Assembly: GCF_004854025.1 (NCBI RefSeq)
Contig: NZ_STGM01000003.1
Span: 310,001 to 374,000, forward strand
Direction of reading: 5' to 3'
Origin: Microbacterium hydrothermale
Lineage (GTDB): Bacteria; Actinomycetota; Actinomycetes; Actinomycetales; Microbacteriaceae
DNA: 64,000 nucleotides
In this document: piece after piece, positions 52,670-60,250 of the stretch
Position numbering within the stretch: the first letter of the stretch is position 1
Layout of the letters: each line of letters opens with the position of its first letter
Position numbers and translations under genes: made by a program
Notes under the pieces: model-generated
What the model saw: only the letters and a program-made list of their open reading frames with translations
What the model was told of the DNA's origin: nothing
The model's database searches: none

Positions 52670-53497
52670 TCAGGCGACGACCAGCTGCGCGGCGAGCAGC
52701 AGCGCCGCCAGCATCGTCAGCTGGAACACCGAGCGCCCCGGCGCGCGGACGAACGCGGTCGTCACGGCGGCGGCCGCGACCACGAGCACCGCCGCGAAGA
52801 ACATGATGCCGACCACCGTGGCATCCGTCCCCGTCAGCACCGCGATCGCGCCGATGACGATCCCGACCGCGGCGAGAACGACCGAGGCGCGCGCGCCGAG
52901 CCGGTGCGGGAGTCCGCGCACGCCGGTCCGCCGGTCATCGTCGAGGTCGCGCACGACGTTGGTGAGGTGCACGGCGGCGCCCAGCGCGGCGCCGGCGAGC
53001 GACGCCCACGGGGCGGCGAGGCCCGGGGCGGGCAGCGCGAGCGTCGCGAACGAGGGGAACAGCCCGAAGCTCAGCACGAACGGCGCGATGGAGAACGGCG
53101 TCGACTTCAGTCCGGCGTTGTAGGCCCAGGCCGATGCGAGGGCGAGGGCGTGCGCCGCGAGCAGTCCCGTCCCGAGCGGCGCCGACAGGGCCAGCGCCAC
53201 GACGACGGATGCCACGGCCACGGCGAGCGCGCGTTCCGGGGCGACCGCTCCCCCGGCGATGGGCTTGTCGGTGCGGCCGACGGCCGCATCGCGGGCGCCG
53301 TCGATCGCGTCGTTCGAGAGACCGACGGACACCTGCCCGCTGAACACGGCCACGACCAGCAGCACGAGCCGGCCGGGGTCGACACCGGCGGCGATCCCGA
53401 GGGCGAGCGACAGAACCGTCACGACAAGAGTCGGACCCGGATGAGTGGCTCCCCACAGCGCCCTCACGAGGGGCGGCTTCGCCGCGGCATCCGTCAT
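52670..53497 (-). CDS. UbiA-family prenyltransferase
   Basis: 275 aa, about eight or nine membrane spans. First Asp-rich motif SNDAIDGARD (62-70), second NVVRDLDDDRRTG, both for magnesium and prenyl diphosphate. Prenylates an aromatic acceptor. Convergent with the PKS operon (66-base gap), so it may prenylate the cluster's phenol or quinone, though menaquinone-type roles cannot be excluded. Confidence 0.9.
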   Translation of the reverse strand: MTDAAAKPPLVRALWGATHPGPTLVVTVLSLALGIAAGVDPGRLVLLVVAVFSGQVSVGLSNDAIDGARDAAVGRTDKPIAGGAVAPERALAVAVASVVVALALSAPLGTGLLAAHALALASAWAYNAGLKSTPFSIAPFVLSFGLFPSFATLALPAPGLAAPWASLAGAALGAAVHLTNVVRDLDDDRRTGVRGLPHRLGARASVVLAAVGIVIGAIAVLTGTDATVVGIMFFAAVLVVAAAAVTTAFVRAPGRSVFQLTMLAALLLAAQLVVA

Positions 53498-53630
53498 CCG
53501 ATGACGCTATCGCGCCCTGCCTCTCGCGAGGCACCGTGCCCGGATTCCGCACCGCGGCCGTCGGAAGGCCCGGGTTCCCGGCCGAGCGGAATGAGCGCAT
53601 CGACCGCTCGACAAGGGAAACCCAAGAGTC

Positions 53631-53657
53631 TTGGCACTCTCAGGGGGAGAGTGCTAA
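53631..53657 (+). promoter_or_regulatory. CIRCE element over the hsp20 promoter
   Basis: TTGGCACTC, nine bases, GAGTGCTAA matches the HrcA operator consensus TTAGCACTC-N9-GAGTGCTAA with one change. It contains the probable promoter itself: TTGGCA (53631-53636), 18 bases, TAATCT (53655-53660). HrcA binding would block polymerase until heat shock. Confidence 0.93.
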
Positions 53658-53666
53658 TCTTCTGCC

Positions 53667-53691
53667 AAGTTGAGCGAAGACGACTCAACTT
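53667..53691 (+). promoter_or_regulatory. HAIR-like (HspR) operator
   Basis: AAGTTGAG, nine bases, CTCAACTT: a perfect 8-bp dyad close to the HspR site CTTGAGT-N7-ACTCAAG, lying at and just after the expected transcription start. Together with the CIRCE this suggests dual HrcA and HspR control. Confidence 0.75.
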
Positions 53692-53737
53692 CACGACCCG
53701 GATGCCACGTCCGGACCGATCGAAAAGGAGAACGACC

Positions 53738-54199
53738 ATGGCCACCTACGACCCCTTCCGCGACCTCGACCGCCTCGCGTCGACGCTCCTCGACGCCCGC
53801 CGCGGCGGTGGTCCGCGCCGGATGCCGATGGACCTGTACCGCGACGGCGACCACTACGTGCTCGCGGCCGACCTGCCCGGCGTCGACCCCGGCTCGGTCG
53901 ACATCGACGTCGACGGCCAGCTGCTGACGATCCGCGCCGAGCGCACCCTCGGTTCCGGCGAGGGCGTCAAGTGGATCACGCGCGAACGCGAGACGGCATC
54001 CTTCGTCCGTCAGCTCAACCTCGGTCAGGGCATCGACACCGAGCGCATCAGCGCGGCCTACCGCAACGGGGTGCTCTCGGTCACCATCCCCGTCAGCGAG
54101 AAGGCGAAGCCGCGCCGCATCTCCGTCTCGACCGAGAGCGACCACGGCGACGGGGTGATCGAGGCGCACGAGAGTGAGCCGCAGCCGATCGAGCAGTAA
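53738..54199 (+). CDS. Hsp20/alpha-crystallin small heat-shock protein
   Basis: 153 aa ATP-independent holdase. Short N-terminal region (DPFRDLDRLASTLL), alpha-crystallin domain (about 28-125: LYRDGDHYVLAADLPGVDPGSVDIDV), the AYRNGVLSVTIP consensus, and an acidic tail with the RRISV motif near the end. AAAAGGAG ribosome-binding site. Under CIRCE and HAIR-like operators. Confidence 0.96.
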   Translation: MATYDPFRDLDRLASTLLDARRGGGPRRMPMDLYRDGDHYVLAADLPGVDPGSVDIDVDGQLLTIRAERTLGSGEGVKWITRERETASFVRQLNLGQGIDTERISAAYRNGVLSVTIPVSEKAKPRRISVSTESDHGDGVIEAHESEPQPIEQ

Positions 54200-54307
54200 G
54201 TGATCTCGGGGCGGGGCGGCACCGGACGTTCCCACGCCCCCGCTGCGGTGGATTGTCGGGCGCACCACCGACCGCGCGCGACGCCGCGACGCCCGCCCGG
54301 GAACGGC

Positions 54308-54340
54308 GATGCCCCGGTCGCCGCACGCGACCGGGGCATC
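54308..54340. terminator. Bidirectional terminator between hsp20 and the small acidic gene
   Basis: Perfect 14-bp arms GATGCCCCGGTCGC and GCGACCGGGGCATC around CGCAC. The two flanking genes converge on it. Confidence 0.85.
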
Positions 54341-54349
54341 GTGCCGTGA

Positions 54350-54709
54350 TCAGAGGTCTTCGGGGGCCAGGTCGCCCTGACCCTCTTCCCCCAGCTCGAC
54401 GACGCCGGGGTCCTCGCCCTGCGAGTCGGTGCCCGTCGACTCCGGGTGGATGTCTTCGAGGGGGATGTCGCTGTCGTCGGCCGGGATCTCGGCCGGGTCG
54501 GCTCCGGTCGCGGTGACGGGGTTGATGTCGTCGGGGTCGGCGCCCTCGTCGAGCGCCGTGGTCGCGTCCCACTCCGCCTGGGCGGGGTCGAGGGCGGGAT
54601 CCGGCTCGATGGAGGTGTCGCCGTCGCGCAGCGGCTGCACGCCCGCGATCCCCTCCTCACCCAGCGGGGTCGTCGCGTCGGGGGTCGGGTCGATCGAGGC
54701 GTCGCTCAT
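54350..54709 (-). CDS. Small acidic, probably disordered protein
   Basis: 119 aa, very rich in Asp, Glu, Pro, Ala, Thr and Gly, with one Arg and no Lys or Cys. No signal peptide or membrane span. GGAAGGACCCCC precedes the ATG. It resembles, in composition only, the other acidic protein at 58021. No family recognised. It lies among stress-type genes, so a protective or stress role is possible but unproven. Confidence 0.75.
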   Translation of the reverse strand: MSDASIDPTPDATTPLGEEGIAGVQPLRDGDTSIEPDPALDPAQAEWDATTALDEGADPDDINPVTATGADPAEIPADDSDIPLEDIHPESTGTDSQGEDPGVVELGEEGQGDLAPEDL

Positions 54710-54794
54710 GGGGGTCCTTCCGTCGGACGCGGGTGGCCGCCGGGATCGGCGGTGATCTCCATCCAACGCGGCCCCCTGCGGCCTCCCCGGGACC

Positions 54795-54874
54795 CTTGAC
54801 AGGCGCCGCCGTGCGCTCCCGGCCACGCGGCAGCGCGTGCGAGACCCCCTGTGCCACCGCACATCGCTGTCAAG
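54795..54874. promoter_or_regulatory. Inverted CTTGACAG pair in a divergent promoter region
   Basis: CTTGACAG (54795-54802) and CTGTCAAG (54867-54874) face each other in the 205-base gap between the acidic gene and the SQR-like gene. Each contains TTGACA in outward or inward -35 sense. The longer form CGCTGTCAAG also occurs at 47956-47965, upstream of the 61-aa gene. Confidence 0.45.
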
Positions 54875-54914
54875 GCGCTGGCATCCCGGCATCCGGCGGC
54901 GGAGCGTGGGGCCC

Positions 54915-56123
54915 ATGACCCCTTCTCCCTCCCCCGCCCCCGTGCGCGTCGTCGTCATCGGCGGCGGCAACGCCGGGCTCTCCGTCGCGGGGCGGCTGCA
55001 TCGCGCCCGCGTCGGCGAGATCACCGTGATCGAGCCGCGCGAGCAGCACGTGTTCGCTCCGCTGCAATCGCACATCGCCGGAGGGACCGCGCGCGCGTCC
55101 GAGGCGATGAGACCTCAGGCCGACGTCATCCCTCCGGGGGTGCGGTGGCTGCGCGACGAGGCGTTCACCGTGGATGCCGAGACCCGGCGCGTGCACCTCG
55201 TCTCGGGCGGACGCATCGACTACGACCAGCTCGTCGTCTGCGCCGGGATGCGCATGGCATGGGAACAGATCCCCGGCCTGACCGAGGCCATGGCCGCCCC
55301 GGAGGGCATCTCGAACTACGACGACAAGCTCGCCGCGAAGGCCTCGCCCGTGCTGCGCGACCTCCGCCGGGGTACCGTCGTGTTCACCCAGCCTCCCGAG
55401 CCCGCGTCGTGCGGCGCCGCGGCGCAGAAACCGATGTACCTCGCGTGCGACTGGTGGCGCGCGATCGGCGTGCGCGACGACATCCGCGTCGTGTTCGTCT
55501 GCCCCGACCCGGTGCCCTTCGGCATCCCGGCCATCGATCACGAGCTGCAGCGGAAGCTCGACGAATACCGCATCGAGGTGCGGTACCAGCGCGAGCTCCT
55601 GAGCGTCGATGCCGGATCCCGCACGGTCGAGGTCGGCCACGGTGGCGCCCGCGAGACGATCGCGTACGACGTGCTGCACGCCGTCCCGCCGCAGCGCGCG
55701 CCGGAGTGGATCGCCGGCAGCGGGCTGGCGGCATCCGACGACCCGCACGGGTTCGTCGACGTCGACCCCGAGACGTTGCAGCACGTGCGCCATCCGGAGA
55801 TCTGGGCGGTCGGCGACGCCGCGACGGTCGCGACACGGCGATCGGGCGGAGCGATCCGGCAGCAGGTCAAGGCGCTGGTGAAGAACCTGACGGCGGCGCT
55901 CGGCGGCCGCGCTCCGTCCGCGCGGTACGACGGCTACAGCGTCGTGCCGTTCACGGTGTCGCGCGGCACGGTCGTGTTCGCGGAGTTCGACCGTCGGGGA
56001 CGGCTGCGACCGAGCGTGCCGTTCTGGCGTTCGCTGTATCGCGAGCGCCGCCTGTCGTGGATCGCGGATCGCCACGTGCTGCCGTGGGTGTACTGGCACC
56101 TGATCCTGCGCGGCCGCGCCTGA
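54915..56123 (+). CDS. Sulfide:quinone oxidoreductase-like FAD flavoprotein
   Basis: 402 aa. FAD motif VVVIGGGNAGLSVAGRL (11-27), second motif EIWAVGDAATVATR (295-308), and the SQR-type segment EPASCGAAAQKPMYLA with Cys166, as in mitochondrial-type (type II) SQR. The second catalytic cysteine, expected at GDC, is Ala302, so classical persulfide chemistry may be lost. It may instead be a different NAD(P)H or sulfur dehydrogenase. Ends with an amphipathic helix (RHVLPWVYWHLILRG) that could bind membrane. Confidence 0.82.
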   Translation: MTPSPSPAPVRVVVIGGGNAGLSVAGRLHRARVGEITVIEPREQHVFAPLQSHIAGGTARASEAMRPQADVIPPGVRWLRDEAFTVDAETRRVHLVSGGRIDYDQLVVCAGMRMAWEQIPGLTEAMAAPEGISNYDDKLAAKASPVLRDLRRGTVVFTQPPEPASCGAAAQKPMYLACDWWRAIGVRDDIRVVFVCPDPVPFGIPAIDHELQRKLDEYRIEVRYQRELLSVDAGSRTVEVGHGGARETIAYDVLHAVPPQRAPEWIAGSGLAASDDPHGFVDVDPETLQHVRHPEIWAVGDAATVATRRSGGAIRQQVKALVKNLTAALGGRAPSARYDGYSVVPFTVSRGTVVFAEFDRRGRLRPSVPFWRSLYRERRLSWIADRHVLPWVYWHLILRGRA

Positions 56124-56130
56124 GCCCCGG

Positions 56131-56153
56131 GTCCCTGAGGCCGTCGAAGGGAC
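56131..56153. repeat. Degenerate CCTGAG...GTCGAAGG intergenic repeat
   Basis: GTCCCTGAGG-CCGTCGAAGGGAC is a small hairpin that looks like a copy of the CCTGAGCCTGTCGAAGG repeat common in GC-rich genomes. It begins eight bases after the SQR-like stop. The 205-base gap 56124-56328 holds nothing else I can assign. Confidence 0.5.
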
Positions 56154-56328
56154 GGGCATCCGCGACGCACCCGGAGACGTCGACAGGCTCGGCCTCCTCG
56201 CCACCGAGGCGTGGAGGCGCCCCGCCTATAGGGCACGAACGCCGATCGCTCAACCCCGGGGGCGGGCGGTCGGCATCCCGCGAAGACTGGCAGCAGCCCC
56301 GGAAACCACACGAAAGAGGACACGCATC

Positions 56329-56781
56329 ATGGCCCAGGTCATCGAAACCATCGACGTCGACGTTCCCGTCCGCGTCGCCTACAACCAGTGGACCCAGTTC
56401 GAGGAGTTCCCGCACTTCATGAGCTTCGTGGAGTCCATCACGCAGAAGACCGACACGCTCACCCACTGGAAGGTGAAGATCGCCGGTGCCGAGCGCGAGT
56501 TCGACGCCGAGATCACCGAGCAGCACCCCGACGAGCGCGTCGCGTGGAACAGCGTCGGCGGCGACGAGAACCACGCGGGCGTCGTGACCTTCCACCGCCT
56601 GTCGGACGCCGAGACGCGCGTCACCGTGCAGATCGACTGGGAGCCCGCCGGCGCCCTCGAGAAGCTCGGTGCGGTCTTCGGTGCCGACGACCACTCGGTG
56701 AAGAAGGACCTCGCCAACTTCAAGGAGTACATCGAGTCCCGCGGCGCCGAATCCGGCGCCTGGCGCGGCGACGTCAGCTGA
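56329..56781 (+). CDS. SRPBCC (polyketide cyclase/COQ10-like) family protein
   Basis: 150 aa. START-like fold: ETIDVDVPVRVAYNQWTQFEEFPHFMS at the N-terminus, then WKVKIAGAEREFDAEI and VTFHRLSDAETRVTVQIDW. Ligand-binding or lipid-handling protein of unknown role; homologues are common in stress regions of actinobacteria. GAGGA ribosome-binding site. Followed by a strong terminator. Confidence 0.88.
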   Translation: MAQVIETIDVDVPVRVAYNQWTQFEEFPHFMSFVESITQKTDTLTHWKVKIAGAEREFDAEITEQHPDERVAWNSVGGDENHAGVVTFHRLSDAETRVTVQIDWEPAGALEKLGAVFGADDHSVKKDLANFKEYIESRGAESGAWRGDVS

Positions 56782-56794
56782 CGACCGCTCCCTC

Positions 56795-56832
56795 CGACGA
56801 AGCCGGGTCCCGCGAGGGGCCCGGCTTCGTCG
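56795..56832. terminator. Terminator between convergent SRPBCC and aldo/keto reductase genes
   Basis: Arms 56795-56811 and 56816-56832 pair along 17 bases with one mismatch around a GCGA tetraloop. Likely bidirectional. Confidence 0.85.
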
Positions 56833-56875
56833 TATCAGGACGCGGGATGCCGCGGCATCCGCTGCGCAACGGCTG

Positions 56876-57868
56876 TCACCACTGCGGGTGGATCTCCGCA
56901 CGCAGGCGACGGTCGTACACGTCGTGCACGAGGGCGTCGAACGCGTCGAGGTCGAACCCTCCCTCGAGAAGATCGGCCGCTGCCGCATTGGCCTGCGCCT
57001 GCGCCGTCGACCGGGCCCCCGGGATCACCGAGGTGATCCCCTCGCACGAGGCGATCCACGCCAGGGTCGCCGCGGGCAGGCCGACCCCCTCGGGGAGGGA
57101 CGCCTTCAGCTCGTCGGCGGCGGCGACGCCCTCGTCGAACGGGACGCCCGAGAACGTCTCGCCCTTGTCGAACGCCTCACCGTTGCGGTTATAGGAGCGG
57201 TGGTCGTTCTCGGCGAATGTCGTCGAGCGGGAGTATTTGCCCGAGAGCAGTCCGCTCGCCAGCGGCACGCGCGCGAACACGGCGACGTTCTTCTCGGCCG
57301 CGAGCGGCAGCACCTCGTCGAGGGGCTTGAGCCGGAAGGGGTTGAAGATGATCTGCAGGTTGGTCAGGTTCGGTCGCCGCAGCGCCGAGAGAGCCTGATC
57401 CATCGTCTCGACCGAGGCACCGTAGGCCGCGATGACCCCCTCGGACACCAGCTGATCGAGAGCGTCCCACGTGGCGTCGTCGTCGATGACGGCCGACGGC
57501 GGGCAGTGCAGCTGCACGAGGTCGAGCGTCTCGGTATCGAGAAGGCGCCGCGACCGGTCGAGCCAGACGCGGAAGTTCTCCATCACGTAGTTCTCGGGCA
57601 CCTGATCTTCACGACGGCCCATCTTGGTCGCGACGGTGATGTCGTCGGCATCCCGGCTCTTCAGGAACGCCCCGATGATCTGCTCGGACCGGCCGTCGCC
57701 GTAGACGTCGGCGGTGTCGAAGAGGGTGACGCCGGCATCGGCGGAGGCCGCCAGGACGGCGCGCGCGTCGTCTTCGCTGACATCACCCCAGTCGGCGCCG
57801 AGCTGCCAGGTGCCGAGGCCGATGGCCGAGACCTCGCGGCCGGTACGGGAGAGGGGACGCTGCTGCAT
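56876..57868 (-). CDS. Aldo/keto reductase
   Basis: 330 aa NADPH-dependent TIM-barrel reductase. Asp and Tyr in FDTADVYGDGRSE, Lys in VATKMG, His in LVQLHCP, and NADPH phosphate-binding region SVIPGARSTAQAQANA. Most like the general-stress YhdN/IolS type. Substrate unknown. Divergent from the acidic protein gene at 58021. Confidence 0.92.
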   Translation of the reverse strand: MQQRPLSRTGREVSAIGLGTWQLGADWGDVSEDDARAVLAASADAGVTLFDTADVYGDGRSEQIIGAFLKSRDADDITVATKMGRREDQVPENYVMENFRVWLDRSRRLLDTETLDLVQLHCPPSAVIDDDATWDALDQLVSEGVIAAYGASVETMDQALSALRRPNLTNLQIIFNPFRLKPLDEVLPLAAEKNVAVFARVPLASGLLSGKYSRSTTFAENDHRSYNRNGEAFDKGETFSGVPFDEGVAAADELKASLPEGVGLPAATLAWIASCEGITSVIPGARSTAQAQANAAAADLLEGGFDLDAFDALVHDVYDRRLRAEIHPQW

Positions 57869-58020
57869 TGCGGTTTCCTTTCGAAGCTCCGTCGAGCCTA
57901 TCCAGCCCCTCCGACACCGGGGTCGAACGGGACCGGATGCCGCGGACCGGCGTCGCGCAACCCCGCCCCCGCCCGCCGGGCGGCGACCTAGCGTGGCGTC
58001 ACACCCACGGAAGGATCAGC

Positions 58021-58470
58021 ATGGACACCCCCGCCGAGCGGCTCCCCGGAGCCGACGAAGAGAACCTCGTCCCCGAGTCCGACGGTCTGGCCGCCGACAT
58101 CCCCGCCGGCGCCGCGGGGGCCGACTCCGGCGCCGTCGGAACGGCGCGGATCGATCCCGACGACGAAGCGCGCCTGCAGAACATCTCGAGCCAGAACGAC
58201 CTGCCCGGCGTCGGCACCCGCGCCGCCGACGGCCTCACCGAGCGGGACTCGAGCGAGGGCGGGTCGACCTCGCGCCACACCGAGGACACGCAGGGCACCG
58301 ATCACCACACGACCGAGAGGACGCCCGCCTCTCCCCCGCGCGACGCCGACGGCGGCGAGGCGCACGTGGACGCCGACGACCCGATCGCGGCGTTCCAACC
58401 GGGCGTCGGCCGCGACTCGGCGGCATCCAGCAAGATCGCCCAGCGACTGCCCGACCCCGACGACGCCTGA
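58021..58470 (+). CDS. Second small acidic, probably disordered protein
   Basis: 149 aa, rich in Asp, Glu, Ala, Gly, Ser and Thr; begins MDTPAERLPGADEENLVPES. No membrane span, no Cys. GGAAGGATCAGC precedes the ATG. No family recognised. Like the protein at 54350 in style, though no clear alignment can be made by eye. Confidence 0.7.
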   Translation: MDTPAERLPGADEENLVPESDGLAADIPAGAAGADSGAVGTARIDPDDEARLQNISSQNDLPGVGTRAADGLTERDSSEGGSTSRHTEDTQGTDHHTTERTPASPPRDADGGEAHVDADDPIAAFQPGVGRDSAASSKIAQRLPDPDDA

Positions 58471-58477
58471 CCGGCTC

Positions 58478-58511
58478 GCGCGGGAGGTTCCGCCGCCGGC
58501 GCCTCCCGCGC
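58478..58511. terminator. Bidirectional terminator
   Basis: GCGCGGGAGG (58478-58487) and CCTCCCGCGC (58502-58511), a perfect 10-bp stem, between convergent genes. Confidence 0.75.
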
Positions 58512-58569
58512 CCGGTCCCCCCGACGGGCTCGCGAATCCCCCTCCTCGCCGGAGGTCGAGCCCGTGCCG

Positions 58570-59898
58570 TCAGTGCGCCAGACGCAGCGCGTCCTCGGCG
58601 AGGTGGAAGAAGTCGGACATCGCCCCCGACACCGCCACAGCGTCGGTGTCGGCCATCATCAGCACCACCGTCGCCTCCCCCGTCTCATCGCGCACGAACC
58701 AGCTGCCAGTGAGCACGCCGCGGCTCGATCCACCCTTGAACGCCACGTACGGCCACGTTCCGACGTCGAGTCCCTGCCCCGGGTTCTCGCTCAGGATGGC
58801 GAGCACCTCGGCATCCTGCGTCTGCTGCAGCGCGCGATGCACGGCGGCGACGTCGGCGGCCGAGGCGAACCAGTCGAAACCGTCCTGCCACTCGGGGGTG
58901 ACGACCTTCTCGCCTTCGACGGCGAGCGGGGCCGCGTCGATGCGGTCGAGGAGCGCGCGCTTTCCCGCCTCGTCGGCCGCCTCCCACTCGGCGCGGACGG
59001 CGGGGTCGCCCCAGCCGAGCGTGAACAGCTCCTTGGTCGAGACGAAGGGCCGCAGCGCGGCGGGGTCGGAATGACCGCTGCGCGCCACCGCCGCCTCGAC
59101 GCGCTCGCGTCCGAGCCGGGCGATCAGCAGGTCGGTCGCGGTGTTGTCGCTGATGCGGATCATCGCCGAGGCCGCCTCGCGCACCGACACCTCGGTGCCG
59201 GTGGGCGCATCCTGCAGCTCGCCCGAGGGGAGGCTGCGGTCGTCGTCGTCGAGCACGAGCGTCTCGTCCCACGACAGATCGCCGGATGCCACGGCATCCG
59301 CCACCGCCAGGAGCACGTACAGCTTGAACACCGATGCCAGGGGCGCGGAGCGGTCGGCGTCGATCGACACGACCGTCTCGTCGCCGCGCTGCACGAGCGC
59401 GCTCACCTGGCCGGGCAGCTCGCGCAGCCGCTGCTCCACCTCGTCGAGCGAGGTCGAGGGTTCCCACGCGGGGGCGACCGGACCCAGCAGCATCGTGGTG
59501 ACGCGCCCCGCGGAGTCGATCGCGAGCGTGAGGTCGAACGGGTCGCCGAGGGCACCGGCGAGCGTGGCACGGGCCTGCGTCTCGGTCCCGGTGTAGGCGG
59601 TCACGGTGAAGGGCGCCGCCGGACGGATCTGCCGGTTCACCATCTCGGCGACCTGCTCGGCCGGCACCTGCTTCTGGAAGTTCTCGTCCAGCACGCGGGC
59701 CCACGCGCCGGGGGTGGTGTCGTCCTCGGCCTCGAACACGTCGATGATCCACGTCATGCGCTCTCCCACCGGGGTGGCGGGGATGTCGACGGATGCCGCG
59801 GGACTCCCGCTCGGAGCGGGTTTCGCGCTCGCGCACGCGGTGAGGGCGGCGACGGCGACGAGCGAGACGAGGGCGGCGAGGCGACGGGCGAGAGTCAC
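58570..59898 (-). CDS. Serine hydrolase lipoprotein, class-A beta-lactamase fold (LpqF-like)
   Basis: 442 aa. Lipobox LTAC (Cys22). N-terminal domain (about 40-160) like the DUF3887/Cpe-type domain of LpqF and clavulanate Orf12, then a beta-lactamase-fold domain with SxxK (SVFK), SDN (ISDNT) and KGG (FKGGSS). No clear ExxLN omega-loop Glu at the expected place, so true beta-lactamase activity is doubtful. Membrane-anchored on the outer face. GTG start with GGAAGGA six bases upstream. Confidence 0.85.
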   Translation of the reverse strand: MTLARRLAALVSLVAVAALTACASAKPAPSGSPAASVDIPATPVGERMTWIIDVFEAEDDTTPGAWARVLDENFQKQVPAEQVAEMVNRQIRPAAPFTVTAYTGTETQARATLAGALGDPFDLTLAIDSAGRVTTMLLGPVAPAWEPSTSLDEVEQRLRELPGQVSALVQRGDETVVSIDADRSAPLASVFKLYVLLAVADAVASGDLSWDETLVLDDDDRSLPSGELQDAPTGTEVSVREAASAMIRISDNTATDLLIARLGRERVEAAVARSGHSDPAALRPFVSTKELFTLGWGDPAVRAEWEAADEAGKRALLDRIDAAPLAVEGEKVVTPEWQDGFDWFASAADVAAVHRALQQTQDAEVLAILSENPGQGLDVGTWPYVAFKGGSSRGVLTGSWFVRDETGEATVVLMMADTDAVAVSGAMSDFFHLAEDALRLAH

Positions 59899-59929
59899 GG
59901 GGGTCCTTCCGGCGGGGTCCTCCCACGCT

Positions 59930-60240
59930 ACGAGCGCGCGGCGTCTCCCGCCTCCCTCTCACGGCGGAGGTGCGCGAAGCGGCCGGCCGGGCCTCCGGCG
60001 CGCCGGCGGCCGCAGTCCCGCGGAGTCAGGCCCTCGGACCCCTGCCCCCGCCGCCGTCCCGCGGAGTCCGACCCCGACACGCCGAGCCACGGCATCCCCC
60101 ACCACCCCGACAACCCCCCACTCCGCACGACGGCACCCCACCGCGAGACGTCGGGGCGCGGGACACCGGGGCGCGGACACCGGGGCGCGGGGCGACACCC
60201 CGCGGACGGCCGCCGATGCGGCGTGTCCGCGGGATGCCGC
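59930..60240. repeat. GC-rich gap with short tandem repeats
   Basis: About 350 bases without a gene. GTCCCGCGGAGTC occurs twice (near 60017 and 60056), and GGGGCGCGG is repeated three times near 60152-60192 with ACACC between. No promoter or gene can be supported; it may hold terminators for the flanking PepSY gene. Confidence 0.4.
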
Positions 60241-60250
60241 CCCGGGGCGC

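Noticed and set aside
58570..59898. True beta-lactamase resistance gene
   Set aside because: SxxK, SDN and KGG are present, but I cannot see the omega-loop Glu motif, and the extra N-terminal domain fits LpqF-type lipoproteins.
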